From: Polynucleobacter sp. AP-Jannik-300A-C4
GTDB lineage: Bacteria; Pseudomonadota; Gammaproteobacteria; Burkholderiales; Burkholderiaceae
Assembly: GCF_018688335.1 (NCBI RefSeq)
Contig: NZ_CP061316.1
Coordinates: 682,001 to 746,000 of the forward strand
Reading direction: 5' to 3'
DNA: 64,000 nucleotides
Part shown: positions 52,942 to 61,868 of the stretch, piece after piece
How the letters are laid out: the number at the start of each line of letters is the position of its first letter
Numbering within the stretch: the stretch's first letter is position 1
Made by a program: the position numbers and the translations under genes
Notes under the pieces: model-generated
The model's database searches: none
Told to the model about the DNA's origin: nothing
Seen by the model: the letters and a program-made list of their open reading frames with translations, nothing else

Positions 52942-54060
52942 CTAAGCTACGCCGATATTCTTGACAAAGCCATGCTGTGCTTTAGCCAAGAGATCGGGGT
53001 GATTTGTAGTGAAGTCGAGCATACGTTCAATACATCCTAACGCCTCAACACGAATAGGCTCATCAATCAAGATTTCACCAGAGGCATTTTCTAGGCAATC
53101 CAAAATTCCTTGCAAACCATTCATGGCCATCCAAGGACAGTGGGCGCAACTCTTACAGGTGGCGCTATTACCAGCAGTAGGGGCTTCAATCAATACTTTA
53201 TTAGGTGCTAGCTGGCGTATACGATGCAAAATACCATTGTCCGTGGCCACAATATATTCGGTGGCAGAACCTTCTACTACAGCCTTAATCATGGCGGTTG
53301 TAGAGCCGACAACGTCCGCAAGGTCGACCACTGTTTTGGGGGATTCTGGGTGAACCAGAACCATGGCATTGGGATGGGCAGCCATCAACATTTCTAATTC
53401 AACCGCTTTAAATTCATCATGAACAATGCATGCGCCATTCCAGAGCAACATATCGGCGCCAGTTTGCTCCTGAATATAGCGACCTAAATGACGATCAGGT
53501 GCCCAAAGAATTTTCTTGCCCTCAACTTTGAGTTGATGCACGATTGCTAAGGCGCAAGAGCTTGTTACCATCCAATCGGCCTGTGCTTTAACAGCAGCAC
53601 TGGTGTTTGCATAGACAACGACGGTACGATCTGGATGTAATGCCCTAAAAGCAGCAAAGTCAGAAGCATTGCAACCCAAATCGAGAGAGCAGGTTGCCTC
53701 TAGATCCGGCATAAAAACGCGCTTCTCAGGGCTGAGGATTTTGGCCGACTCGCCCATGAAGCGAACGCCTGCAACAATGAGATTCTTGGCTGAATGATTC
53801 TTACCAAAGCGTGCCATCTCTAAAGAGTCAGAAACAAAACCACCAGTTGATAAAGCCAAATCTTGAATATCACCATCGACATAGTAGTGAGCCACCAATG
53901 CGGCATCTTTCTCAACCAGCAATTGCTTAATACGAGCAATCACTGCAGATTTATGTTCTCCATGCAATGGGGGAGGGGTTTTAGCCCAAGCTTGTGCAGT
54001 ACAGGTTTCACCAGCAGCATTTTGCTGGGGGTAATCAAAGGAAATGGAGCTTGAGATCAT
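52942..54060 (-). CDS. nadA: Quinolinate synthase A
   Basis: I place the start at the ATG at 54060 (372 residues, [12 protein letters not shown]...), since the longer reading runs into the upstream phosphomutase gene. The [4Fe-4S] enzyme condenses iminoaspartate with dihydroxyacetone phosphate. Visible marks are [72 protein letters not shown] and [15 protein letters not shown] with the cluster cysteines. Followed by nadC. Confidence 0.93.
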   Translation of the reverse strand: MISSSISFDYPQQNAAGETCTAQAWAKTPPPLHGEHKSAVIARIKQLLVEKDAALVAHYYVDGDIQDLALSTGGFVSDSLEMARFGKNHSAKNLIVAGVRFMGESAKILSPEKRVFMPDLEATCSLDLGCNASDFAAFRALHPDRTVVVYANTSAAVKAQADWMVTSSCALAIVHQLKVEGKKILWAPDRHLGRYIQEQTGADMLLWNGACIVHDEFKAVELEMLMAAHPNAMVLVHPESPKTVVDLADVVGSTTAMIKAVVEGSATEYIVATDNGILHRIRQLAPNKVLIEAPTAGNSATCKSCAHCPWMAMNGLQGILDCLENASGEILIDEPIRVEALGCIERMLDFTTNHPDLLAKAQHGFVKNIGVA

Positions 54061-54109
54061 GGGTAATTTTATCTCTATTGCGCTACTCACCACCATGCAT
54101 CCTTCAATC

Positions 54110-55495
54110 TTAAAAAGGTAGCTTCGCTTCTGGCTTGGCACCCAACACTGCCACCTTAAACTCCGCCTGAATTCGCTTAATCGCCTCTTCAGTATCAGCC
54201 TCAAAGCGCATGACTACGACTGGTGTTGTATTTGAAGGCCTGGCCAAGCCAAAGCCATCGGCATACTCTACCCGCACCCCATCAATGGTGTTGATGGATT
54301 CAGAGGTAGGGAACTTGGCATTGGCTTTAATCGTTTCTAGCAAAGCAAATGGCTCACCTTCAGCACAAGCCAGCTGCAACTCTGGAGTGCAGATAGCGTT
54401 TGGCAGATTATTTAATGTGTCGCTTGGGTTTTTCTCTTTACTGAGAATCTCTAGTAAGCGGGCGCCTGTATACAGACCATCATCAAAACCAAACCAACGA
54501 TCTTTAAAGAAGATATGACCACTCATCTCACCAGCAAGTGGGGCGCCGGTTTCTTTTAGCTTGGCTTTGACTAGGGAATGGCCTGTTTTCCACATGATGG
54601 GTTCGCCACCAAGTTCTTTGATATAGGTTGCTAAATTACGAGTGCATTTCACATCATAAATAATTTGGCCTCCTGGATTGCGGGCGAGAACGTCTTTAGC
54701 AAAGAGCATCATCTGGCGATCTGGAAAAATCACTTGCCCATCTTTGGTCACTACGCCCAAACGATCTGCATCGCCATCAAAGGCAAGGCCTAATTCATTA
54801 TCGGTAGTCTGAAGATTCTTGATGAGATCTTGTAAATTTTCGATATGTGCTGGATCAGGGTGGTGATTGGGAAAATGCCCATCCACTTCGCAGAATAGCT
54901 CTTCAACCTCACAGCCTAAAGCTCTAAACAACTTCCCAGCAAATGCACCACCAACACCATTACCGCAATCTACGGCAATCTTCATGGGACGAGCAAGCTT
55001 GATGTCTCCCACGATGTAATTGAGATACATGGGGAAAATATCAAAAGTACTTCTAGTGCCTTGGCCTACGGCAAACTTCTTCGCTTCAATGCGCTTACGT
55101 AAATCCTGAATTTTTTCCCCGTAAATCGCCGCTGTTCCCAAAACCATTTTGAAGCCGTTGTAATTAGGTGGGTTGTGGCTGCCGGTAATCATGACCCCGG
55201 ACCTTGGTGTCTTGCCATTAATCGTATGGTTAGCAGCAAAGTACACCATCGGTGTTGCAACCATCCCTAGATCAATTACATTAATACCGGTGGAAAGCAG
55301 GCCTTCAGTAAGAGCCTCAATCAAGCTAGGGCCAGATAAGCGACCATCACGACCGATAACGATATCGGTTTCACCAAGCTCATGCATCTCAGTGCCAAAG
55401 GCCTGCCCAATCAACTTAGCAATCGATGGATCTAAGGTCTCATCAATGATGCCGCGGATGTCATACGCTTTAAAAATAGATGGAGACAATTGCAT
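54110..55495 (-). CDS. Phosphomannomutase/phosphoglucomutase
   Basis: The ATG at 55495 gives 461 residues starting [18 protein letters not shown]. The alpha-D-phosphohexomutase marks are complete: AYDIRGI, the catalytic phospho-Ser in [14 protein letters not shown], the metal site [14 protein letters not shown] and the phosphate-binding [16 protein letters not shown]. The enzyme interconverts mannose or glucose 6- and 1-phosphates for envelope polysaccharides. It lies between pgi and nadA. Confidence 0.94.
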   Translation of the reverse strand: MQLSPSIFKAYDIRGIIDETLDPSIAKLIGQAFGTEMHELGETDIVIGRDGRLSGPSLIEALTEGLLSTGINVIDLGMVATPMVYFAANHTINGKTPRSGVMITGSHNPPNYNGFKMVLGTAAIYGEKIQDLRKRIEAKKFAVGQGTRSTFDIFPMYLNYIVGDIKLARPMKIAVDCGNGVGGAFAGKLFRALGCEVEELFCEVDGHFPNHHPDPAHIENLQDLIKNLQTTDNELGLAFDGDADRLGVVTKDGQVIFPDRQMMLFAKDVLARNPGGQIIYDVKCTRNLATYIKELGGEPIMWKTGHSLVKAKLKETGAPLAGEMSGHIFFKDRWFGFDDGLYTGARLLEILSKEKNPSDTLNNLPNAICTPELQLACAEGEPFALLETIKANAKFPTSESINTIDGVRVEYADGFGLARPSNTTPVVVMRFEADTEEAIKRIQAEFKVAVLGAKPEAKLPF

Positions 55496-55539
55496 TACAG
55501 ATCCTTTGGTAAATACACCCAAACAATGCTGGGCGAAAA

Positions 55540-57036
55540 CTAGTCATTTGAATTTAATAAATTAATGCGAGCGGCAGTCACCGCATCAATATCTGTACTA
55601 GCCTGAATATCAGGCTGATGACTTGCGAGGGCCTTCTCAATTGGCTTAGCTAGTACTTTTCCATATTCCACGCCAGGTTGATCAAAGCTATTGATATTCC
55701 AGAGTGCGCCTAATGTTGCTGTACGGTTCTCGTATAAAGCAAGTAGGGCACCAAGATAAAAAGCGTTGAGCTTGGGCAGTAGTAAGAGATTGCTCGGACG
55801 TTTACCGGGGTAAATATCATTTGGATTGCTGGCAGTTTTACCATTCGCTAATGCCTGAGCTTGTGCCAAACAGTTGGAAAGCAGAATGCGATGATGTGCT
55901 ACTGCCTCTGGTCTATCACTCATCGGCTCACGCACGGCAATGAAATCTATTGGAATGATTTCTGTACCTTGATGAAAGAGTTGGAAGTAAGAGTGTTGCG
56001 CATTGCTACCTGCGCTGCCAAATACCACCGGCGAGGAATGCTTAACAGGCTTGCCATTGCGATCAACACTCTTGCCATTACTTTCCATATCCAGCTGTTG
56101 CAACCACTTTGGAAACCAATCCAGGGCATCGGCATACGGAATGGCAGCATAAGCTTTGATATTGTGTTTCTCTTGCTGGTATAGCAAGGTGAGCGCCATG
56201 ATGACAGGTAGATTTTCTTCGAGAGGTGCATTCTTAAAATGCAAATCCATGGCCTCAGCACCAGCCAAAAATTGTTTGAAAGTCTCAAAGCCATATTGCA
56301 AGGCAATAGGTAGGCCGACTGCTGACCATACGGAGTAGCGACCACCAACCCAATCCCAGAAAGGAAAAATATTTTCTTCTTCAACCCCAAAGTCTTTGGC
56401 GGCAGGAATATTGGCAGTGACCGCATACAAAGCATGTGCAATTTGACTTGACGTGCGTCCACTCTCTTTAAGCCAAGCTACAACGGCTTTGGCATTCATG
56501 GAAGTTTCGAGAGTCGTAAATGATTTTGAGACCACAATCACGCGGGTGCTGTGAGGCTGAGCGCGCGCCAAAATGCGTGCTAATTCAGCGGTATCAATGT
56601 TCGCTAAAAAATGCATGCGCATTCCGCGACTTTCAATACCAGGTACATGTGCTAAGGCTTCAATTGCTAAGCGGGGGCCAAAGTCAGACCCACCAATGCC
56701 AATGTGAATCACATCTGTGACGCCAACCCATTTATTGCAAAGTGCTTCAATGCGACGCCAAACCTCAGATACTGCTGGCATGACGTCTGAACCACCAATC
56801 AGTACTGGCGTTTTGCTCAGATTGCGCAGCGCCGAATGCAGGGCAGGGCGATCTTCGCTATTGTTGATGTGCTTACCAGCAAACAGGTCTGCAATGAACT
56901 GCTCTAACTGAGATTTGCGAGCATTCGCAAATAACTTTGCCCAGTCGCTGGCGTCAATTCCTTGATAGGCGGTATCGAGCACCATATCAAGGGCAGAGTG
57001 AACACTGTTACTGGCGAATTGGGCTTGCAAGGACAT
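55540..57036 (-). CDS. pgi: Glucose-6-phosphate isomerase
   Basis: The 498-residue enzyme shows the PGI family landmarks VIHIGIGGSDFGPRLA, VIVVSKSFTTLETSMNAK, FPFWDWVGGRYSVWSAVGLPIAL, VVFGSAGSNAQHSYFQLFHQG and the C-terminal SFDQPGVEYGK. It interconverts glucose 6-phosphate and fructose 6-phosphate. First gene of the pgi-phosphomutase-nadA-nadC order. Confidence 0.96.
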   Translation of the reverse strand: MSLQAQFASNSVHSALDMVLDTAYQGIDASDWAKLFANARKSQLEQFIADLFAGKHINNSEDRPALHSALRNLSKTPVLIGGSDVMPAVSEVWRRIEALCNKWVGVTDVIHIGIGGSDFGPRLAIEALAHVPGIESRGMRMHFLANIDTAELARILARAQPHSTRVIVVSKSFTTLETSMNAKAVVAWLKESGRTSSQIAHALYAVTANIPAAKDFGVEEENIFPFWDWVGGRYSVWSAVGLPIALQYGFETFKQFLAGAEAMDLHFKNAPLEENLPVIMALTLLYQQEKHNIKAYAAIPYADALDWFPKWLQQLDMESNGKSVDRNGKPVKHSSPVVFGSAGSNAQHSYFQLFHQGTEIIPIDFIAVREPMSDRPEAVAHHRILLSNCLAQAQALANGKTASNPNDIYPGKRPSNLLLLPKLNAFYLGALLALYENRTATLGALWNINSFDQPGVEYGKVLAKPIEKALASHQPDIQASTDIDAVTAARINLLNSND

Positions 57037-57176
57037 TCCTAGATTTTATCAATAAGGACATCAAAACCCCCTTAAAACGCTGAAAATGTTACGATTTCAT
57101 CAATAACAAGGCTTTAGCTTGGGCAAAAGTCATCACAAGATTGAGACATATCTGAAATCAGGTCAGGAATAGCGGA

Positions 57177-58313
57177 ATGGAGCAGGTTGATTGCGTCGTA
57201 GTAGGCGCTGGAGTGGTTGGATTGGCAGTTGCTCGCGAGATGGCATTGCAGGGTCGAGAAACTATCTTGCTCGAGCGCGAAGATTCATTCGGAACTATTA
57301 GCAGTGCACGTAATAGCGAAGTCATTCATGCGGGGATTTATTACCCAAAAGATTCTCTCAAGGCCAAACTCTGCGTGGAAGGCAATCGGCTCTTATATGA
57401 ATACTGCCGCAGTCATCAGGTGAGTACACAAGCTTATGGAAAGCTGATTGTTGCTGCTGATACTAGTCAGCTAGATGATCTCCAGGCTATTTTGTATAAA
57501 GCGCAAAACAATCAAGTACCCGATATCAAAATGATCTCAGGATCTCAAGCCAAAGCGCTTGAGCCGCAGTTACAGTGTGAAGCAGCAGTGCTCTCAGCAT
57601 CAACGGGTGTAGTCGATAGTCATGGATTAATGTTGTCATTGCTAGGTGGGTTTGAAGATGCAGGCGGCATGGTTGCTTACCAATCTCCATTACTTAGCGC
57701 TAAGCCAATTGGCAATGCTGCCGAAGGCGGCTTCGAGCTCACGATTGGCGGTTCCGATGGCATGACTATTCAGACCAAGTTACTGATTAATTGCGCGGGA
57801 CTCAGCGCTCCAGCATTAGCTCAAAAAATCGAAGGCCTCTCGAAAGATCTGATACCTAAAGCTTACTTCGCCAAAGGCAACTACTTCTCTTTATCCGGAA
57901 AGTCTCCGTTCAGCCATTTGATTTACCCCATTCCTGAACCTGGCGGATTGGGTGTTCATCTGACACTCGATATGGGTGGACAGGCGAAGTTTGGCCCTGA
58001 TGTGGAATGGCTCGATATTGATGATGAAAGTCAAATTAACTATACGGTTGATCCCAAGCGAGGAGAGGGCTTTTACGCCGCAGTAAGGCAATACTGGCCC
58101 GGTCTAAAAGATGGTGCTTTGCAGGCGGATTACTCTGGTGTCAGGGCCAAAATCGTCCCGCCAAATGCCCCAGCAGGAGATTTTTACTTCGAAGGGCCTG
58201 AGCAGCATCAGCTTCAAGGCTTATTTAACCTCTATGGATTTGAGTCCCCAGGTCTCACCTCTTGTTTGGCAATTGCCCAGCATTTGGAGGCGCAGATCAA
58301 AAGTTCTTTATAA
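57177..58313 (+). CDS. FAD-dependent oxidoreductase, LhgO-like
   Basis: The 378-residue protein has an FAD Rossmann fold (VVVGAGVVGLAVAREMALQG at the N-terminus) and the DAO-family patterns NSEVIHAGIYYPKDSLKAKLC, ASTGVVDSHGLMLSLLG, LINCAGLSAPALA and GLGVHLTLDMGGQAKFGPDVEW. These are the hallmarks of L-2-hydroxyglutarate oxidase-type enzymes. A substrate cannot be fixed by sequence alone. Divergent from pgi. Confidence 0.87.
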   Translation: MEQVDCVVVGAGVVGLAVAREMALQGRETILLEREDSFGTISSARNSEVIHAGIYYPKDSLKAKLCVEGNRLLYEYCRSHQVSTQAYGKLIVAADTSQLDDLQAILYKAQNNQVPDIKMISGSQAKALEPQLQCEAAVLSASTGVVDSHGLMLSLLGGFEDAGGMVAYQSPLLSAKPIGNAAEGGFELTIGGSDGMTIQTKLLINCAGLSAPALAQKIEGLSKDLIPKAYFAKGNYFSLSGKSPFSHLIYPIPEPGGLGVHLTLDMGGQAKFGPDVEWLDIDDESQINYTVDPKRGEGFYAAVRQYWPGLKDGALQADYSGVRAKIVPPNAPAGDFYFEGPEQHQLQGLFNLYGFESPGLTSCLAIAQHLEAQIKSSL

Positions 58314-58333
58314 TCTAGGACTCAAATCGCAAA

Positions 58334-58423
58334 GGAAGAGTGGCAGAGCGGTTGAATGCACCAGTCTTGAAAACTGGCGAGGATGAAAGTCCTCCGTGAG
58401 TTCGAATCTCACCTCTTCCGCCA
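58334..58423 (+). tRNA. tRNA-Ser (TGA)
   Basis: The acceptor GGAAGAG (58334-58340) pairs with CTCTTCC (58413-58419). The anticodon stem CCAGT/ACTGG encloses CTTGAAA, so the anticodon is TGA. A long variable arm (GAGGATGAAAGTCCTC) is present and CCA is encoded. Confidence 0.97.
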
Positions 58424-58484
58424 AGTTAATCGGTTTTACAAGGGTTTGTAGCAATTCAAAATCCTCGTTACCAAAAGCATGACC

Positions 58485-58508
58485 AAAGCCATCCTTCGGG
58501 GTGGCTTT
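58485..58508 (+). terminator. Rho-independent terminator downstream of tRNA-Ser(TGA)
   Basis: The ten-pair stem AAAGCCATCC/GGGTGGCTTT (one T-G pair) with a TTCG loop is followed by TTTC. The space from 58509 to 58670 holds no gene that I can support. Confidence 0.85.
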
Positions 58509-58670
58509 TTTCTTGGTCGCTACTGGCTCGCCATCAGTCAAAAAATCTGCTTTGTGATGTCAGAAAGATCCTGCTCATAGGGGTATCCCTAAATAAAGAT
58601 AATATCTTTATAGTGGGTCAATAATTTCTAACAATAAGAATCTCAGGGTTCTATAGGGACTAAGACAAAT

Positions 58671-59354
58671 ATGTATGACGATCAATCACGCCTTGATTTG
58701 GGGCAACTAAATATCGAGCGCGGAAGTTATTCCGCTGCATTTGATATCTTTTATGGCCTCGCTAAAGATCGAGCTAGTGAAGATGCACTTTATGCATTAA
58801 CCAAAATGTGTTTTGATGGCCGCCTAAACCCCGAGCAAATCAATACGCTATTTACATTACAGAACTCAAATAGTAGTTTGGGTAATGGTTATGCACACTT
58901 TAATGTGGGCTTAATGTTTGAGCGCGGCATGGGTGATGTTAAGCAAGATTACAAAACTGCCGTCGAGTACTATGAAAAAGCAATCAAAGAAGAGGTGCTA
59001 GATGCCTACTGTAATTTAGGCAATATTTATATCCTGGGTACAGGTGTAGCGCACGGTGTAGTCCCAAATCGCGAAAAAGGTATTGCCTTGTTAAAAAAAG
59101 GTGCGGAGGAGGGTAGTAGGCAGGCTGCATTTACCTTAGGTTCTTTATATGCAACTGGCGACATTATTGAGCAAGACCTCAAGCAGGGATATCTCTATTT
59201 AACCTTGGCTGCATTTGCTAAGCATGATCAGGCAAAGCGGGTTCTTTTGATATTTGAACATGCTCACCCAGGCAACTACCGAGAGGAATTTGACACGGCT
59301 CAGCAACAATATTGGAAGATTGAAACTATGCGCAGGCTCTATAAGTGTGTTTAA
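58671..59354 (+). CDS. Sel1-repeat (tetratricopeptide-like) protein
   Basis: The 227-residue protein lacks a signal peptide and has Sel1-type repeats from residue 70: AHFNVGLMFERGMGDVKQDYKTAVEYYEKA, then DAYCNLGNIYILGTGV..., then AAFTLGSLYATGDIIEQDLKQGYLYLTLAA. Such proteins are scaffold or regulatory adaptors. A 13-pair terminator follows. No partner is evident from neighbours. Confidence 0.85.
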   Translation: MYDDQSRLDLGQLNIERGSYSAAFDIFYGLAKDRASEDALYALTKMCFDGRLNPEQINTLFTLQNSNSSLGNGYAHFNVGLMFERGMGDVKQDYKTAVEYYEKAIKEEVLDAYCNLGNIYILGTGVAHGVVPNREKGIALLKKGAEEGSRQAAFTLGSLYATGDIIEQDLKQGYLYLTLAAFAKHDQAKRVLLIFEHAHPGNYREEFDTAQQQYWKIETMRRLYKCV

Positions 59355-59377
59355 TGCTCTAAGATTTAAGTCAAATA

Positions 59378-59407
59378 AAAACCCCAGCAATCACTTGCTG
59401 GGGTTTT
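59378..59407 (+). terminator. Rho-independent terminator after the Sel1-repeat gene
   Basis: The perfect 13-pair stem AAAACCCCAGCAA/TTGCTGGGGTTTT encloses TCAC. Its A-rich left arm makes it suitable for the convergent gene as well. Confidence 0.92.
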
Positions 59408-59439
59408 CTCTTTCTAGTAGCTAGAAAAGCGTTATCGCA

Positions 59440-60021
59440 TTACTTCTTTGCAGCTGGCGCACTTACAACAGCAGCAATTGCTTCTGTATACACGACTCTA
59501 ACTTGGTCGTTTACAGCGATATCTTTCATCAAGTCAGGATTCTGAACTTTAACTTTAAAGATGTTTCCTTGAGGGCCTTTTAAAGATACGGTATTTTTAG
59601 CTGTATCAATCGCTTCAACATTCGCAGTTGCAGTTACGGTGTTGCTAGTGATCATGCCTGGCTTATCGCCTTGTGGGGCAGTAGTAGTGCTAGTAGTAAC
59701 TTGCTCACTAGTGGTGCCTGGGTTTTTTACCTTAACCAATTCAATCGCTACAGCGAGTTCATAAACAACGTCAAAACGATCACCCACTTTGATTTCAGCA
59801 AAGTTCTTTACTTCAGGACCAGCAACAATAGTCGATTCACCATCTTGATTTTTGAGGGTAACTGTTCGAGTTGCAGCATCAATCTTGATTACTTCACCGT
59901 CATAAATGAGAGCAGTTTCTTGAGCGGCCACGGCAGCAACAGGAGGCTTTGGTTGATTGAGCATGAAGTAGGCGACTGCAGCAATAGCAGTAAGAATGAT
60001 CACAATGACTATTTTTTTCAT
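59440..60021 (-). CDS. Exported protein with two similar beta-rich domains
   Basis: The ATG at 60021 gives 193 residues starting MKKIVIVIILTAIAAVAYF, a signal anchor. Two similar segments follow: one (VIKIDAATRTVTLKNQDG, then a VGDRFDVVYELAVAIELV stretch) and the other (EAIDTAKNTVSLKGPQG, then VNDQVRVVYTEAIAAVV), separated by a Thr-rich linker. Internal duplication is evident. No named family is recognised; similar small domains occur in proteobacterial envelope proteins of unknown function. Confidence 0.75.
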   Translation of the reverse strand: MKKIVIVIILTAIAAVAYFMLNQPKPPVAAVAAQETALIYDGEVIKIDAATRTVTLKNQDGESTIVAGPEVKNFAEIKVGDRFDVVYELAVAIELVKVKNPGTTSEQVTTSTTTAPQGDKPGMITSNTVTATANVEAIDTAKNTVSLKGPQGNIFKVKVQNPDLMKDIAVNDQVRVVYTEAIAAVVSAPAAKK

Positions 60022-60269
60022 AACGGTACTAATCCTTAATAAATTGGGGTGCATTAGCTTTGAGTAGTAATGCAGTAGTTGATAAATGCGCTTAATTTGG
60101 CATTTATATAGATTGTATTACTCATACCGGTCATCAGAATTATTTTTAGGAGATTTTTAGTGAATAACCCCTAAATACCTGACTATTTTACTTACTTATC
60201 AAAATGGGCTGTCATATCAATGGCGCATACTAAGTAAATAGTATGAGTAGTGTGAATAGAGAGGTATGT

Positions 60270-60653
60270 ATGTTTTGGAAGTTATTTTCGGGGCTAATTT
60301 TCATGGGTCTGCCCCTTATAGTTAGTGCGGCAACGCCTCTGGACTTACTGAAGTCCTATGAGGCTCAATCTGGAAAAGCATCGCCCGCCAGAGGGGAGCA
60401 GTTCTTCAATGCCAAGCACGGCAAGGAATGGAGTTGTGCATCGTGTCATGAAAATCCCCCAAATCACGACACTAAACACATTGTGACTGGGAAGGTGATC
60501 AAGCCATTGGCGCCTAGCGCCAACCCTTTACGATTTACTGATGAGGCCAAGGCTGAGAAATGGTTTAAGCGTAACTGCAATGATGTACTAGGCAGAGACT
60601 GTAGTGCACAAGAAAAAGCGGATGTCCTCGCTTGGTTAATGACCGTTAAATGA
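60270..60653 (+). CDS. Monohaem cytochrome c, SHP/DUF1924 type
   Basis: The ATG at 60270 follows GAGAGG and gives 127 residues starting MFWKLFSGLIFMGLPLIVSAA, a signal peptide. The haem site is CASCHENPP near residue 56. The ARGEQFFNAKHGKEWSCASCH pattern, the conserved Asn/Cys segment (KRNCNDVLGRDCSAQEKADVLAWLMTVK) and the neighbours fit the oxygen-binding SHP-like cytochromes (DUF1924). Electrons probably come from the dihaem cytochrome encoded next. Confidence 0.85.
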   Translation: MFWKLFSGLIFMGLPLIVSAATPLDLLKSYEAQSGKASPARGEQFFNAKHGKEWSCASCHENPPNHDTKHIVTGKVIKPLAPSANPLRFTDEAKAEKWFKRNCNDVLGRDCSAQEKADVLAWLMTVK

Positions 60654-61126
60654 ATCTCATCAATATGAAAAAAATTCTTCTAATTACTTTCTCTATGCTG
60701 ATGGCAGCATCACCTACATTCGCTGCAAAAATGACAATGCCTGCAGATGCACCGGCTTCATACGAGGCTGAGTGTGCAAGTTGCCATATGGCCTATCCAC
60801 CAGCATTATTAAGCGAACAAAGCTGGAAAAATGTCATGTCTGGCCTATCCAAGCACTTTGGTACCGATGCTAGTGTGGATGCAAAGACTCAAACTGAAAT
60901 TACAAGCTGGTTAATAAAGAATGCCGCCACTCGACAGAAGTACAGCGAGATCGCCCCTGAAAACCGCATTACCAAAACATCATGGTTTATTCGTGAGCAT
61001 GACGAGGTGAGGGCGGATGTTTGGAAGCGGGTAAGCATCAAGAGCCCTGCCAATTGTGGAGCTTGTCATATTGATGCTGCTAAAGGCATTTTTAGTGAGA
61101 ACAATATAAAGATTCCAGCGAAATGA
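60650..61126 (+). CDS. Dihaem cytochrome c (DHC)
   Basis: The 158-residue secreted protein starts with an ATG overlapping the upstream stop (ATGA); the ATG at 60665 (MKKILLITFSML) is an alternative. Two haem sites are CASCHMAYPP and CGACHIDAAKG, in the DHC spacing. These proteins commonly accompany SHP and cytochrome b561. It is coupled to the cytochrome b gene. Confidence 0.88.
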   Translation: MNLINMKKILLITFSMLMAASPTFAAKMTMPADAPASYEAECASCHMAYPPALLSEQSWKNVMSGLSKHFGTDASVDAKTQTEITSWLIKNAATRQKYSEIAPENRITKTSWFIREHDEVRADVWKRVSIKSPANCGACHIDAAKGIFSENNIKIPAK

Positions 61127-61809
61127 GCCATCAGATGAATGAGTCAATTCGCGATTCAGTTGGAGCCACCGGTAAGGTAAGGGAAGCCATTATGGTGTGG
61201 GACATGCCGGTGAGAGTATTTCATTGGCTGCTAGTGATTTGTTTTGCTGGTGCTTGGCTTAGCTCAGAGAGTGAGCGATGGGCCATGATTCACTATGCAT
61301 TTGGATATACCGCGTGCTTACTTGTCCTCATTCGCTTAGTGTGGGGTCTGATTGGCACTCGCTATGCCAGATTTAGTCAATTTCTGAAAAAACCAAAGGC
61401 AGTGCTTGAACATTTTATGGCTATGCTACGCGGCCATCCCCATCACGATGTTGGGCACAACCCAGCGGGCGGTCTGGTCATGTTTGCGCTGATGCTCCTC
61501 ATCTTGATTATTGGCTTGAGTGGTTATTTATCCGTTAAAGAGTTTTTAGGTAATTTTGTTTCAGAGATTCATGAGGCGGTTTCAAGTTTAGTTTTGGGCC
61601 TAGTCGTCGTTCATATTGTTGCCGCAGTTGGCATGAGCTTGATCGAAAGACAAAATCTCATCAGATCAATGGTGACGGGTAAGAAGCAGGGTATGCCAGA
61701 TCAAGGAATTCCTTATCCGCAATATCTAATCGGCGCGCTGATTTTTCTTGGCGCTCTCTACTTCTTCTATCTCACTTTAACTGGCAGATTGCCTGGCCTG
61801 ACTCAGTAA
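61123..61809 (+). CDS. Cytochrome b561 family protein
   Basis: The 228-residue protein has four membrane segments and the expected haem-ligand His residues (RVFHWLLVICFAG, HYAFGYTACLLV, and EIHEAVSSLVLGLVVVHIVAAVG). It probably passes quinol electrons to the DHC and SHP cytochromes. Its start overlaps the DHC stop. The hairpin TCCCCGAT/ATCGGGGA at 61815-61841 follows. Confidence 0.9.
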   Translation: MSHQMNESIRDSVGATGKVREAIMVWDMPVRVFHWLLVICFAGAWLSSESERWAMIHYAFGYTACLLVLIRLVWGLIGTRYARFSQFLKKPKAVLEHFMAMLRGHPHHDVGHNPAGGLVMFALMLLILIIGLSGYLSVKEFLGNFVSEIHEAVSSLVLGLVVVHIVAAVGMSLIERQNLIRSMVTGKKQGMPDQGIPYPQYLIGALIFLGALYFFYLTLTGRLPGLTQ

Positions 61810-61868
61810 AAGTCTCCCCGATAGAGGATTGAGATCGGGGATATTCGCCTCGTTGTACGATAGATGGC

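Noticed and set aside
58308..58541. Minus-strand open frame across tRNA-Ser(TGA)
   Set aside because: It is antisense to a complete tRNA and its terminator, so it is not a credible gene.
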